Shown here piece by piece: positions 1 to 5,079 of a stretch of 5,079 nucleotides of DNA. Under the pieces are notes generated by a model that was not told where the DNA came from, did not search any database, and saw nothing but the letters and a program-made list of their open reading frames with translations. Origin of the DNA: Candidatus Symbiothrix sp. GTDB taxonomy: Bacteria > Bacteroidota > Bacteroidia > Bacteroidales > Azobacteroidaceae. The stretch lies in the NCBI GenBank assembly GCA_031270525.1, contig JAISXN010000194.1:1-5079 (forward strand), in the 5' to 3' direction. The position numbers and the translations under genes are program-made. Each line of letters begins with the position of its first letter. The stretch's first letter is position 1.

Positions 1-168
1 TTCAATGCGCAAAATCTGTTTACTATCGACAATATGCCCTCAAAGTATCTTGATCCGGAAACAAGCGCTGCAGTAAACAATATGCCGTGGAAACCCGATG
101 AAAATCCTTCGAGGGAAGTGTTTCAGCCCTACCGGGTGTTTAATGTAGGTGTAAGTGCAACGTTTTAA
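1..168 (+). CDS. SusC-like TonB-dependent outer-membrane transporter, C-terminal fragment
   Basis: This is the 3' end of a gene that begins before the window: 55 codons in frame 1, stop TAA at 166-168. The residues read FNAQNLFTIDNMPSKYL at the start and end in FNVGVSATF. A phrase like 'NLFTI' near the end and a last beta-strand finishing in an aromatic residue are typical of SusC/RagA-type 22-strand barrels, where the terminal Phe is part of the signal for outer-membrane assembly. Such proteins import oligosaccharides using TonB energy and pair with a SusD lipoprotein that lids the barrel. The assignment rests on this short tail together with the SusD gene starting 14 nt downstream, the usual susC-susD order and spacing. 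The plug, carboxypeptidase-like and TonB-box regions are outside the window, so neither substrate nor completeness can be judged. Confidence 0.9.
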   Translation, partial: FNAQNLFTIDNMPSKYLDPETSAAVNNMPWKPDENPSREVFQPYRVFNVGVSATF

Positions 169-182
169 TAAAAAAGATTTAC

Positions 183-2507
183 ATGAAAAAGATAATTTTT
201 AATATAATAGCTATTGCGGCATTAACAATCGGTTTTAATGCCTGTACGGATTTGGATATGCCTTCCGACGGCAGCGTGGAACTGCCCGACGTCTTTGCGC
301 AACGCAACACAATAGAAGGCTATTACAACCAACTGGTGAACGAGATACCGCAAATAGGCATGACCTATTACAGCGGACAATATTTAACGTTTCTCGCCTC
401 ATTTTGCGACGAAGCCGAAGATGTGAACAACCGGAGCAGCGGCGCTACTTACAGTTGGTACACAGGCGGAACTACCTCCGCTTACAACCCGCTAAACGAT
501 GGATTGGCTGGAAATTACGGCAGTTACAATAACGCATGGAATTATTATTATCCCGTTATTCGCCGTTGCAATACCTTTTTGCAGCAAATACCCGATGCAA
601 CCGCCGGCGATTTGAATGAAGCGGAAGTAGCGGGCTGGGTTGCGCAGATACAGGTTCTTCGCGCTTTTTCCTATCTGCAATTAATGAAACGCTACGGCGG
701 AGCGGCTTTAATGGATACGCCCTACGAAACGGATCACGACTACTCGCAAGACCGCCGCGCCTCGGTGGAGGAAATTGCCGATTTTATTATCGCGCAGTGC
801 GATTTGGCTTTGGCAACGCCCGAAGCGGCTTCGTCCGATATTGGTTTTCGCTGGGATATGAAAGACGACCAGCGGGGCAAAATTTCACGCGCCTTTGCTT
901 ATGCTGTGAAATCGCAGACGGCATTGTTTGCCGCAAGTCCGCTGTTTTACGAAGCCGGCAGCAAATATACATGGGACAAGGCGACCGACATTACCAAAGA
1001 AGCGCTCGACCAGTGCCTTTCACACGGATATGCACTCTACAACCGCACCATGAACGACGCCATGAACGCAAAAACGCTCAATATTTACGGTTATTATTTT
1101 ATTCAGCGTTCCGACCCCAGCCATGTACAGGACAAGGAAACCATTTTTGAATCCACTACGCAGAGAGCAAGCGTGTGGCAATATGCCTCACTGCCAACCT
1201 GGCCGGGCGGAATAAACGCCGGCGGCGTAAGCGCAGGCTCCTGCCCTTCGCAGGAACTTGTCGATGCATACGAAACCACCGACGGACAGCCGGTGTTGAA
1301 TTTAAACAATCCATACAGCGACGCCGATCATTTGCAACCAAACTACAATCCGGCAAATACCCTGTACGACCGGAACGACCCGTATGCAAACCGCGATCCG
1401 CGCTTCTATGCTTCGATTTATTACAACGGCGCTTTACGTAAATGGAAAAAAGGGGAATCTCAATACCTCAATCCTAAATTCAATAGAAATTTCGTTGGAG
1501 GAATGACCGCAGTAACTGTCAGCGACACCACAACAATTACGACTACCGGCGCGAACTCGTATATAGAAACAGGTTATTTGGGCGGTTCTATCAACTATGA
1601 CGAAGCCTATCTTGTTTTCGATTACATCAGCGACAGGGCAATAGAAGACGCTTATTTTTACGTTGCTACAGGTACAACCGCTATGCCTAATTCAACAATG
1701 AAGTCGGTGGCGATTACGCTTCCAAAAGCCGAAACATGGACCAGCTACAAATATGATTTACGCGATTTCATGAATGATTACGGTTTTGGAGTATCGACAA
1801 TTAACGGACAACAGCCCAGAAATCACCGGATTGGTTTCAATCCGTCCCTGAGCGAGATAGGATTAAATATTAAAATAAGCGGCTGGAAAATAGAAATGGC
1901 CACGCCGCCCGTAGCGCTGGCGTCGGTAGAAACCTATATCGGCGGAAACAGCGCCATTTCGGACAATGTAACCAATCTTCGCAATACGCGCACAGGCTAC
2001 TATCTTCGCAAATTCAACAGCGCACAATCGGAAACCGGCGCCGAAGATGACGGTTATGTAAAAATGTTCCGTTTGGGCGAACTGTATCTCAACTTTGCCG
2101 AAGCGGCGTATAATGCCGGAACTCCCGATGCAAAACACGGCGATTTGTCGGCTCGCGATGCGGTAAATACTGTCCGCGCACGTGCCGGAATGCCCGAATT
2201 ACCCGAAGGATTGTCGAAAGAAGATTTTGAGAAACGCTATCGTAATGAACGCCGCGTAGAACTTGCCTTTGAGGAACATCGCTTCTTCGATGTGCGCCGC
2301 TGGAAAATCATCGGCGAAACAGACGGTTTTGTTACCGGTATGAAAATCACTCAAAACGAAGACGGCACATTCAACTACGAACGTGTGAAAATGGTAAATC
2401 GCGCCACAGCTGCCGAAAAATACCTGCTGTTTCCTATTCCGCAAACGGAAGTTGCTAAAATACGGGAATATACGGGAACAAACTGGCAAAATCCCGGTTG
2501 GGATTAG
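183..2507 (+). CDS. SusD/RagB-family glycan-binding outer-membrane lipoprotein with an inserted domain
   Basis: This 774-aa protein would bind a glycan at the cell surface and deliver it to the adjacent SusC transporter. Residues 1-20 form a lipoprotein signal peptide (MKKIIFNIIAIAALTIGFNA) with Cys21 as anchor; the next residues TDLD are acidic, as in Bacteroidota surface-export signals. Family marks are RNTIEGYYNQ (41-50), the helical repeats around VLRAFSYLQLMKRYGG (158-173), GKISRAFAYAVKSQTALF (232-249), DPRFYASIYYNG (405-416), TGYYLRKF (604-611), FRLGELYLNFAEAAYNAG (629-646), RNERRVELAFEEHRFFDVRR (687-706) and the closing NWQNPGWD. SusD proteins are usually about 500-650 aa; the excess is explained by a beta-rich segment at about 425-578, listed separately. 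The start ATG at 183 follows an A-rich leader and gives a perfect signal peptide. It is almost certainly cotranscribed with susC (14-nt gap). The family is certain; the glycan is unknown. Confidence 0.97.
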   Translation: MKKIIFNIIAIAALTIGFNACTDLDMPSDGSVELPDVFAQRNTIEGYYNQLVNEIPQIGMTYYSGQYLTFLASFCDEAEDVNNRSSGATYSWYTGGTTSAYNPLNDGLAGNYGSYNNAWNYYYPVIRRCNTFLQQIPDATAGDLNEAEVAGWVAQIQVLRAFSYLQLMKRYGGAALMDTPYETDHDYSQDRRASVEEIADFIIAQCDLALATPEAASSDIGFRWDMKDDQRGKISRAFAYAVKSQTALFAASPLFYEAGSKYTWDKATDITKEALDQCLSHGYALYNRTMNDAMNAKTLNIYGYYFIQRSDPSHVQDKETIFESTTQRASVWQYASLPTWPGGINAGGVSAGSCPSQELVDAYETTDGQPVLNLNNPYSDADHLQPNYNPANTLYDRNDPYANRDPRFYASIYYNGALRKWKKGESQYLNPKFNRNFVGGMTAVTVSDTTTITTTGANSYIETGYLGGSINYDEAYLVFDYISDRAIEDAYFYVATGTTAMPNSTMKSVAITLPKAETWTSYKYDLRDFMNDYGFGVSTINGQQPRNHRIGFNPSLSEIGLNIKISGWKIEMATPPVALASVETYIGGNSAISDNVTNLRNTRTGYYLRKFNSAQSETGAEDDGYVKMFRLGELYLNFAEAAYNAGTPDAKHGDLSARDAVNTVRARAGMPELPEGLSKEDFEKRYRNERRVELAFEEHRFFDVRRWKIIGETDGFVTGMKITQNEDGTFNYERVKMVNRATAAEKYLLFPIPQTEVAKIREYTGTNWQNPGWD
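1455..1916 (+). other. Domain insertion within the SusD-like protein, carbohydrate-binding-module-like
   Basis: This covers approximately residues 425-578 of the SusD-like protein. In ordinary SusD proteins the stretch DPRFYAxxxYNG-x-W leads within a few residues into a 'vETYxGG' segment. Here NGALRKW (415-421) and SVETYIGGNS (581-590) are separated by about 160 residues. The intervening sequence has alternating hydrophobic, beta-type strands: AYLVFDYIS (475-483), DAYFYVATG (489-497), SVAITLP (508-514), WTSYKYDL (519-526), then FGVST, RIGFN and LNIKISGWKIEM (561-572). The order 'YLVFDY ... FY ... W-xx-Y-x-YDL ... FG ... I-x-I-x-x-I' recalls the DUF4972-like beta-sandwich found beside Bacteroidota glycoside hydrolases; this is from memory and unverified. 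It may add a second sugar-binding face. The boundaries are estimates. Confidence 0.65.
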
Positions 2508-2519
2508 TTTATTGTCCTG

Positions 2520-2545
2520 TTGCCGTCGGTTTAAACCGACGGCAA
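2520..2545. repeat. Perfect 26-nt intergenic palindrome, REP-like hairpin
   Basis: A perfect inverted repeat lies 12 nt after the susD stop. Its 8-bp GC-rich arms GCCGTCGG and CCGACGGC surround TTTAAA, and TT/AA outside extends the symmetry to 26 nt. As RNA it would make a stable stem with a small A/U loop. The bases that follow on the + strand are AAAAAG, not a U-run, and there is no U-run on the other strand either, so it is not a textbook intrinsic terminator. It could attenuate transcription, protect the susCD transcript 3' end, or be a copy of a dispersed REP-type palindrome; Bacteroidota genomes commonly hold such intergenic GC-rich palindromes. The symmetry is seen directly; the function is inferred. 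Confidence 0.75.
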
Positions 2546-2605
2546 AAAAGGGAATTGGTGCTGCTGAACGCTGAAATATAAACAGATAAGATTATTTATG
2601 GTAAT

Positions 2606-3643
2606 GTGTTAAAAATAGATAAAATGTGTTTTCCTATATGCTTGTTGTATTTTTTATCCTGCCAATGTCAGGAAAAGGATGATACAAATACAGATTCGAA
2701 AACGGAATATTTTGATGAATTTGGTGTAAAGAACGATCAAATCTGCTTGGTACAAGATTTGCAACGGGGCGGCGCCATTTCCTATATTTCCGAAGCGAAT
2801 AACAGCAGAAATCTGGTCAACAATGCCGACGAAGGACGTTATATCCAGCAATCCTATTACGCCGGAAACTCGGTGAACAGGCAGAAGGAAGGACAATCGC
2901 CCGCCTGGTCGCCGTGGTCGTGGAACCCCATTCAATGTGGCGATTACGCCCGCAACCGCGCCCAAATTCTCGAATCCCGCCAAACAGTCGACAGCACCTA
3001 CATAAAGTGTATTCCCATGCAATGGGATATGGACAACAAGCCTGCCGAGGCGATTATGGAACAATGGACTTCGCTCGACGGCAATGTGGTATCGGTGCGA
3101 TGCCGCTTAACCTGCCATCGCACCGACGCCATTTACGGTGAAGGCGTCCCGAGAGACCAGGAAATTCCGGCGGTGTATCCGATTTCTGCGCTCAACAATC
3201 TCTATGCTTATTTCGGCAATGCGCCTTTTACCGGCGCGGCGGTTACAAATACCGAAGTCATTCGGCTCGAAAGCGGTTTTTGGGGAAGATATACGCCCGA
3301 CAACGACAATTTTCCTGCCGAAAAATGGATGGCTTTTGTGGATGATAATCTTTGGGGCATTGGCGTTTATTCGCCGCAGGCAACCCAATTTCTGGCAGGC
3401 CGTTACGGACAGGCAGGAAAAGAATCCACATCGCCTTATACCGGATATATTGCGCCTTTGCGGGTTGAAGCATTGATGAAGAATTCCGTGACGGAATACA
3501 GTTATTATTTAGTTGTTGGAACTTTGGACGAAATCCGGGCGAAAATATACCAAATTCATAACTCGCTTATTTCTTTGAATACAATGGTGCGAAGCACATC
3601 GCACCAACCGGCCGCTAATACACGAACAAAATTAGTGCATTAA
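2606..3643 (+). CDS. Uncharacterised secreted or lipid-anchored protein of a PUL
   Basis: This 345-aa protein is of a family I cannot name. The N-terminus MLKIDKMCFPICLLYFLSCQC looks like a short lipoprotein signal with Cys19 (FLSC) or Cys21 as possible anchor, followed by the charged stretch QEKDD. GTG at 2606 is chosen because it supplies two lysines before the hydrophobic core. ATG at 2624, after an A-rich leader, is an equally serious alternative; out-of-frame ATGs at 2598 and 2604 hit a stop at once. The body is rich in Trp/Tyr and beta-type segments: QRGGAISYIS (53-62), GRYIQQSYYAG (77-87), WSPWSWNPIQCGDY (101-114), IPMQWDM (136-142), EQWTSLDGNVVSVRCRLT (152-169), EIPAVYPI (186-193), EKWMAFVDDNLWGIGVYSP (239-257), TGYIAPLRVEAL (279-290). 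This suggests a large beta-sandwich that handles sugars, perhaps with enzymatic activity, but no catalytic residues can be assigned. Residues from about 327 onward are encoded by a palindromic element and are probably not native. It lies in the PUL about 100 nt after susD. Confidence 0.82.
   Translation: MLKIDKMCFPICLLYFLSCQCQEKDDTNTDSKTEYFDEFGVKNDQICLVQDLQRGGAISYISEANNSRNLVNNADEGRYIQQSYYAGNSVNRQKEGQSPAWSPWSWNPIQCGDYARNRAQILESRQTVDSTYIKCIPMQWDMDNKPAEAIMEQWTSLDGNVVSVRCRLTCHRTDAIYGEGVPRDQEIPAVYPISALNNLYAYFGNAPFTGAAVTNTEVIRLESGFWGRYTPDNDNFPAEKWMAFVDDNLWGIGVYSPQATQFLAGRYGQAGKESTSPYTGYIAPLRVEALMKNSVTEYSYYLVVGTLDEIRAKIYQIHNSLISLNTMVRSTSHQPAANTRTKLVH
3585..3606. repeat. Inverted repeat, first hairpin of a composite element overlapping a gene end
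   Basis: TGGTGCGA (3585-3592) and TCGCACCA (3599-3606) form a perfect 8-bp inverted repeat with the 6-nt loop AGCACA. It lies inside the reading frame of the 345-aa protein, at codons for residues 327-333. A second, larger inverted repeat begins 5 nt later. Together they look like a small two-hairpin intergenic element (63 bp) rather than protein-coding sequence. Confidence 0.65.
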
Positions 3644-3647
3644 CGGC
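3611..3647. repeat. Imperfect inverted repeat spanning the stop codon of the 345-aa protein
   Basis: GCCGCTAATACACGAA (3611-3626) pairs with TTAGTGCATTAACGGC (3632-3647) at 13 of 16 positions, with the loop CAAAA. The TAA stop of the preceding gene (3641-3643) is inside the right arm. No U-run follows, so a classical terminator is not supported, although the hairpin could still block 3' exonucleases or attenuate read-through. It forms the left border of the A+T-rich block that holds the 74-aa gene and dinD. Confidence 0.6.
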
Positions 3648-3680
3648 AAACAAAAACGATAAACATTTGAAAATATTTTG

Positions 3681-3688
3681 TACATTTG
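3681..3688 (+). promoter_or_regulatory. Bacteroidota-type -7 promoter element for the 74-aa gene
   Basis: TACATTTG matches the Bacteroidota -7 consensus TAnnTTTG exactly and lies 36 nt before the ATG at 3725, a plausible distance for a short 5' leader. No good -33 TTTG is present at the expected spacing; the nearest, at 3666-3669, is too close. The call therefore rests on the -7 element alone. It would give the 74-aa gene and dinD transcription independent of the PUL promoter. Confidence 0.55.
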
Positions 3689-3724
3689 CGTTTGAAAGTA
3701 TTATTTAGTGTAAAAACAATTTTT

Positions 3725-3949
3725 ATGGAAGCAGTTGTAGTTCAAGTAAACAATAAACAAGCATTTAAGTTTTTTAAAAATTTAGAAGAATTAAATCTTA
3801 TAAAAGTGTTGCGACACATTCCCTATTCGCAAGTTAATACGATAATAAACAGCAACAATACGAACCGCGACAAGCGTTTAACAGAAATTCAAGCTGTCAC
3901 AAAAAATATCAATATTGACTTAACAGGCTTTCGTTTTAACCGCCTATAA
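3725..3949 (+). CDS. Small uncharacterised protein upstream of dinD
   Basis: This is a 74-aa protein starting MEAVVVQVNNKQAFKFFKN and ending in TGFRFNRL. The ATG at 3725 is preferred: in-frame extension to a TTG at 3686 would place the start inside the -7 promoter element, and the leader before the ATG is A/T-rich as usual in this phylum. It has a short beta-like start (AVVVQV), a helical segment FKNLEELNLIKVL (residues 17-29), then a polar region with YSQVN, NNTNRDKRL and NINIDL. No membrane segment or signal is visible. The general shape (a small protein with strand-helix start, just before another gene) resembles small Bacteroidota antitoxins, but I cannot place it in a family and there is no recognisable toxin partner; dinD is the only neighbour, 48 nt away. 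The sequence is very A+T-rich: row 3721-3780 has 14 G+C of 60 by hand count. Confidence 0.65.
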   Translation: MEAVVVQVNNKQAFKFFKNLEELNLIKVLRHIPYSQVNTIINSNNTNRDKRLTEIQAVTKNINIDLTGFRFNRL

Positions 3950-3997
3950 CTGTTCCGTGTTTAAAATATTTTCTATAATTTTAAAAAATAAAAAAAA
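3950..3997 (+). promoter_or_regulatory. A+T-rich leader of dinD with possible promoter and operator
   Basis: This 48-nt gap is almost all A and T and ends in A8 directly before the dinD ATG, a leader type that serves translation initiation in Bacteroidota. TAATTTTA (3976-3983) is a one-mismatch form of the -7 element TAnnTTTG. Around it lies an 8-bp inverted repeat, TTTAAAAT (3960-3967) and ATTTTAAA (3978-3985), with a 10-nt spacer. This could be an operator over a promoter, but in such A+T-rich DNA it may be chance. No recognisable LexA box is present, so SOS control cannot be claimed from sequence. Confidence 0.3.
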
Positions 3998-4852
3998 ATG
4001 ACCAAGACAGTATTAAAAAAAGCAGTAGATTCTATTTTCGAGCAAATTCGAAAGATTGATGAGAACAAAAATGAATATTGGAGCGCCCGCGAATTTGCAA
4101 AAGCGCTCGAATATGTTGATTATCGGAACTTTATCCACGTTATTAATCGTGCAAAAGAGGCGTGTTTGAACAGTGGAATACCTCTAACCAACCATTTCGT
4201 TGATATCAACGAAATGGTTCTGTTGGGTTCAGGCGCTGAAAGACAGGTAGATAGCATCAAATTATCGCGTTATGCCTGTTATTTGATTGTGCAAAATGCT
4301 GACCCCTCAAAAGAGGTTATCGCATTGGGACAGACGTATTTCGCTGTTCAGACCCGCTTACTGGAGATCAAGAATATGCAAGAATACAATGCCTTGAACA
4401 GCGAAGATGAAAAACGCCTGTTTTTACGTAACGAACTCAAGAGGCACAATTCCCAATTAGCTGATGCAGCACACAATGCAGGAGTAATTGACGTTATTGA
4501 TTACGCAATTTTCCAAAATTTCGGATACAAAGGTCTGTACGGTGGTTTAGACGCCAAGGCTATTCACAATAAAAAACAGTTGAAAAAAAGTCAAAACATA
4601 CTCGACCACATGGGTAGTACCGAATTAGCCGCCAACCTTTTTCGCGCTACACAAACAGAAGAAAAACTGCGTCGCGAAAATATTCAAGGAAAACAAAAAG
4701 CTAATCAAACGCATTACGAAGTAGGTAGAAAAGTACGGAAAACTATTGAAGATATTGGTGGAAGCATGCCTGAAAATTTACCTGCTGCCGAAAGCATCAA
4801 AAAATTAGAACAAAAAGAAAATAAAAAAGTAATTCAATCACGAAAACAATAA
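3998..4852 (+). CDS. dinD: DinD, DNA-damage-inducible protein D homologue
   Basis: This 284-aa protein is close in length to E. coli DinD (about 275 aa), an SOS-induced cytoplasmic protein reported to inhibit RecA activities by disassembling RecA filaments. Family marks are YWSAREFAKALEYVDYRNF (27-45, a BRO-N-like start), RAKEACLNSG (51-60), GSGAERQV (77-84), LSRYACYLIVQNADPSKEVI (89-108), GQTYFAVQTR (111-120), EKRLFLRNELKRHN (138-151), NFGYKGLYGGLDAKAIH (174-190), ILDHMGSTELAANLFRATQT (201-220), VGRKVRKTIEDIGG (242-255), and a Lys-rich tail. All expected segments are present, so it looks intact. The ATG at 3998 follows A8. It is an odd gene to find between PUL enzymes: it lies 48 nt after the 74-aa gene and 14 nt before a glycoside hydrolase gene on the same strand with no visible terminator between. 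The function is inferred from homology; an SOS role in this host is not shown. Confidence 0.93.
   Translation: MTKTVLKKAVDSIFEQIRKIDENKNEYWSAREFAKALEYVDYRNFIHVINRAKEACLNSGIPLTNHFVDINEMVLLGSGAERQVDSIKLSRYACYLIVQNADPSKEVIALGQTYFAVQTRLLEIKNMQEYNALNSEDEKRLFLRNELKRHNSQLADAAHNAGVIDVIDYAIFQNFGYKGLYGGLDAKAIHNKKQLKKSQNILDHMGSTELAANLFRATQTEEKLRRENIQGKQKANQTHYEVGRKVRKTIEDIGGSMPENLPAAESIKKLEQKENKKVIQSRKQ
4190..4219. repeat. Perfect 30-bp palindrome inside dinD
   Basis: The 15-nt arm AACCATTTCGTTGAT (4190-4204) is followed without spacer by its exact reverse complement (4205-4219). The palindrome centre is GATATC. It begins and ends on codon boundaries and encodes exactly residues 65-74 (NHFVDINEMV), between RAKEACLNSG and GSGAERQV. 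Flanking bases (C at 4189, C at 4220) break the symmetry. It could form a cruciform in DNA or a long hairpin in dinD mRNA, or be a dimeric protein-binding site. Confidence 0.9.
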
Positions 4853-4866
4853 TAAAAATAAATACG

Positions 4867-5079
4867 ATGAGAAACATTAAATTTTCAATTACCCTGCTTT
4901 TTGTTGCAGGAATGTTGACCGTTTCCTGTGGCGATCGGCAACAATCGGTTAATTACGACAAACTGAAAGCGAATTTTAAAACGCCTCCCGCCGATGTGCG
5001 CACAGGCGTTTACTGGTATTGGATGCACGACAATATTTCTGTCGAAGGCGTTCAAAAAGACTTGGAAGCGATGAAAGCC
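4867..5079 (+). CDS. Glycoside hydrolase lipoprotein, probable GH106-type alpha-L-rhamnosidase, N-terminal fragment
   Basis: The first 71 codons of a gene continue past the window. Residues 1-20 (MRNIKFSITLLFVAGMLTVS) are a lipoprotein signal peptide with Cys21 as anchor (TVSC). The mature start has FKTPPADVRTGVYWYWMHDN (37-56) followed by ISVEGVQKDLEAMKA. The pattern 'F-xx-PP-xxx-R-xxx-YWxWM-xxx-I-xx-EG-xx-xDLEAMK' matches the N-terminus of GH106 alpha-L-rhamnosidases and related large Bacteroidota hydrolases, which release terminal rhamnose from plant or microbial glycans. The catalytic region is outside the window, so the family is a probable call from the N-terminus only. The start ATG at 4867 follows an A-rich leader (AATAAAAATAAATACG) only 14 nt after the dinD stop. 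As a lipoprotein it would work at the outer membrane, feeding the SusCD system upstream. Confidence 0.75.
   Translation, partial: MRNIKFSITLLFVAGMLTVSCGDRQQSVNYDKLKANFKTPPADVRTGVYWYWMHDNISVEGVQKDLEAMKA

Noticed and set aside
797..1150. Open frame of 117 codons on the + strand, out of frame inside susD
   Set aside because: The susD frame is certain from motifs across this region; the alternative is Arg/Cys-rich shadow sequence.
2520..2551. Intrinsic terminator after susD
   Set aside because: The hairpin is strong but is followed by AAAAAGGG; no U-run exists on either strand.
2654..3064. Open frame of 136 codons on the minus strand within the 345-aa gene
   Set aside because: It lies fully antisense to a better supported gene, has no leader or family marks, and its residues are what a shadow of the Trp/Tyr-rich + strand frame would give.
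3686..3724. N-terminal extension of the 74-aa protein from a TTG start
   Set aside because: The TTG is part of the TACATTTG promoter element, so it would lie upstream of the transcript start; the ATG at 3725 has a normal A/T-rich leader.
3950..3997. SOS (LexA) box before dinD
   Set aside because: No sequence resembling known LexA operators is seen; the weak A/T inverted repeat is not evidence of LexA control.
3653..4870. Short direct repeats flanking the dinD block as target-site duplication (AACGAT near 3655 and TACGAT near 4864)
   Set aside because: Only five of six bases agree in A+T-rich DNA, and no transposase or terminal inverted repeats are present; this is at chance level.

Overview
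The window looks like a polysaccharide utilisation locus (PUL) of a member of the Bacteroidota, most likely order Bacteroidales. The evidence is a SusC/SusD pair in tandem, lipoprotein signal peptides with acidic residues after the lipid-anchor cysteine, A-rich translation leaders instead of strong Shine-Dalgarno sites, and a TAnnTTTG-type -7 promoter element. All genes found are on the + strand.

Layout. 1-168 is the last 55 codons of a SusC-like TonB-dependent outer-membrane transporter. 183-2507 is a complete but unusually long (774 aa) SusD-like glycan-binding lipoprotein; a beta-rich, carbohydrate-binding-module-like domain appears to be inserted near residues 425-578. A gap of about 100 nt follows and holds a perfect 26-nt palindrome. 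2606-3643 encodes a 345-aa secreted or lipid-anchored protein of a family I cannot name; its last ~19 codons and its stop lie inside a repeat-like pair of inverted repeats (3585-3647). 3725-3949 is a 74-aa protein of unknown function with its own likely promoter. 3998-4852 is dinD, a DNA-damage-inducible protein homologue, which carries an exact 30-bp, codon-aligned palindrome. 4867-5079 is the start of a lipoprotein that resembles the N-terminus of GH106-type alpha-L-rhamnosidases; it continues past the window.

How the genes fit together. SusC and SusD would capture and import a glycan, and the 345-aa protein and the GH106-like enzyme would act on it at the cell surface or in the periplasm. 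If the GH106 reading is right, the glycan probably contains rhamnose, for example a pectin or a plant or microbial exopolysaccharide. The 74-aa gene plus dinD does not belong to that pathway. It is visibly richer in A+T at its front end, has its own promoter-like sequence, and sits between two PUL genes with a palindromic element on its left edge. I read it as a small acquired cargo module inside the PUL. No terminator is visible between dinD and the GH gene (14-nt gap), so transcription from the dinD side could reach the hydrolase.

The most notable observations are the dinD palindrome, the repeat that supplies the C-terminus and stop of the 345-aa protein, the SusD domain insertion, and the dinD module inside a PUL. 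No RNA genes, CRISPR arrays, transposases or origins were seen.
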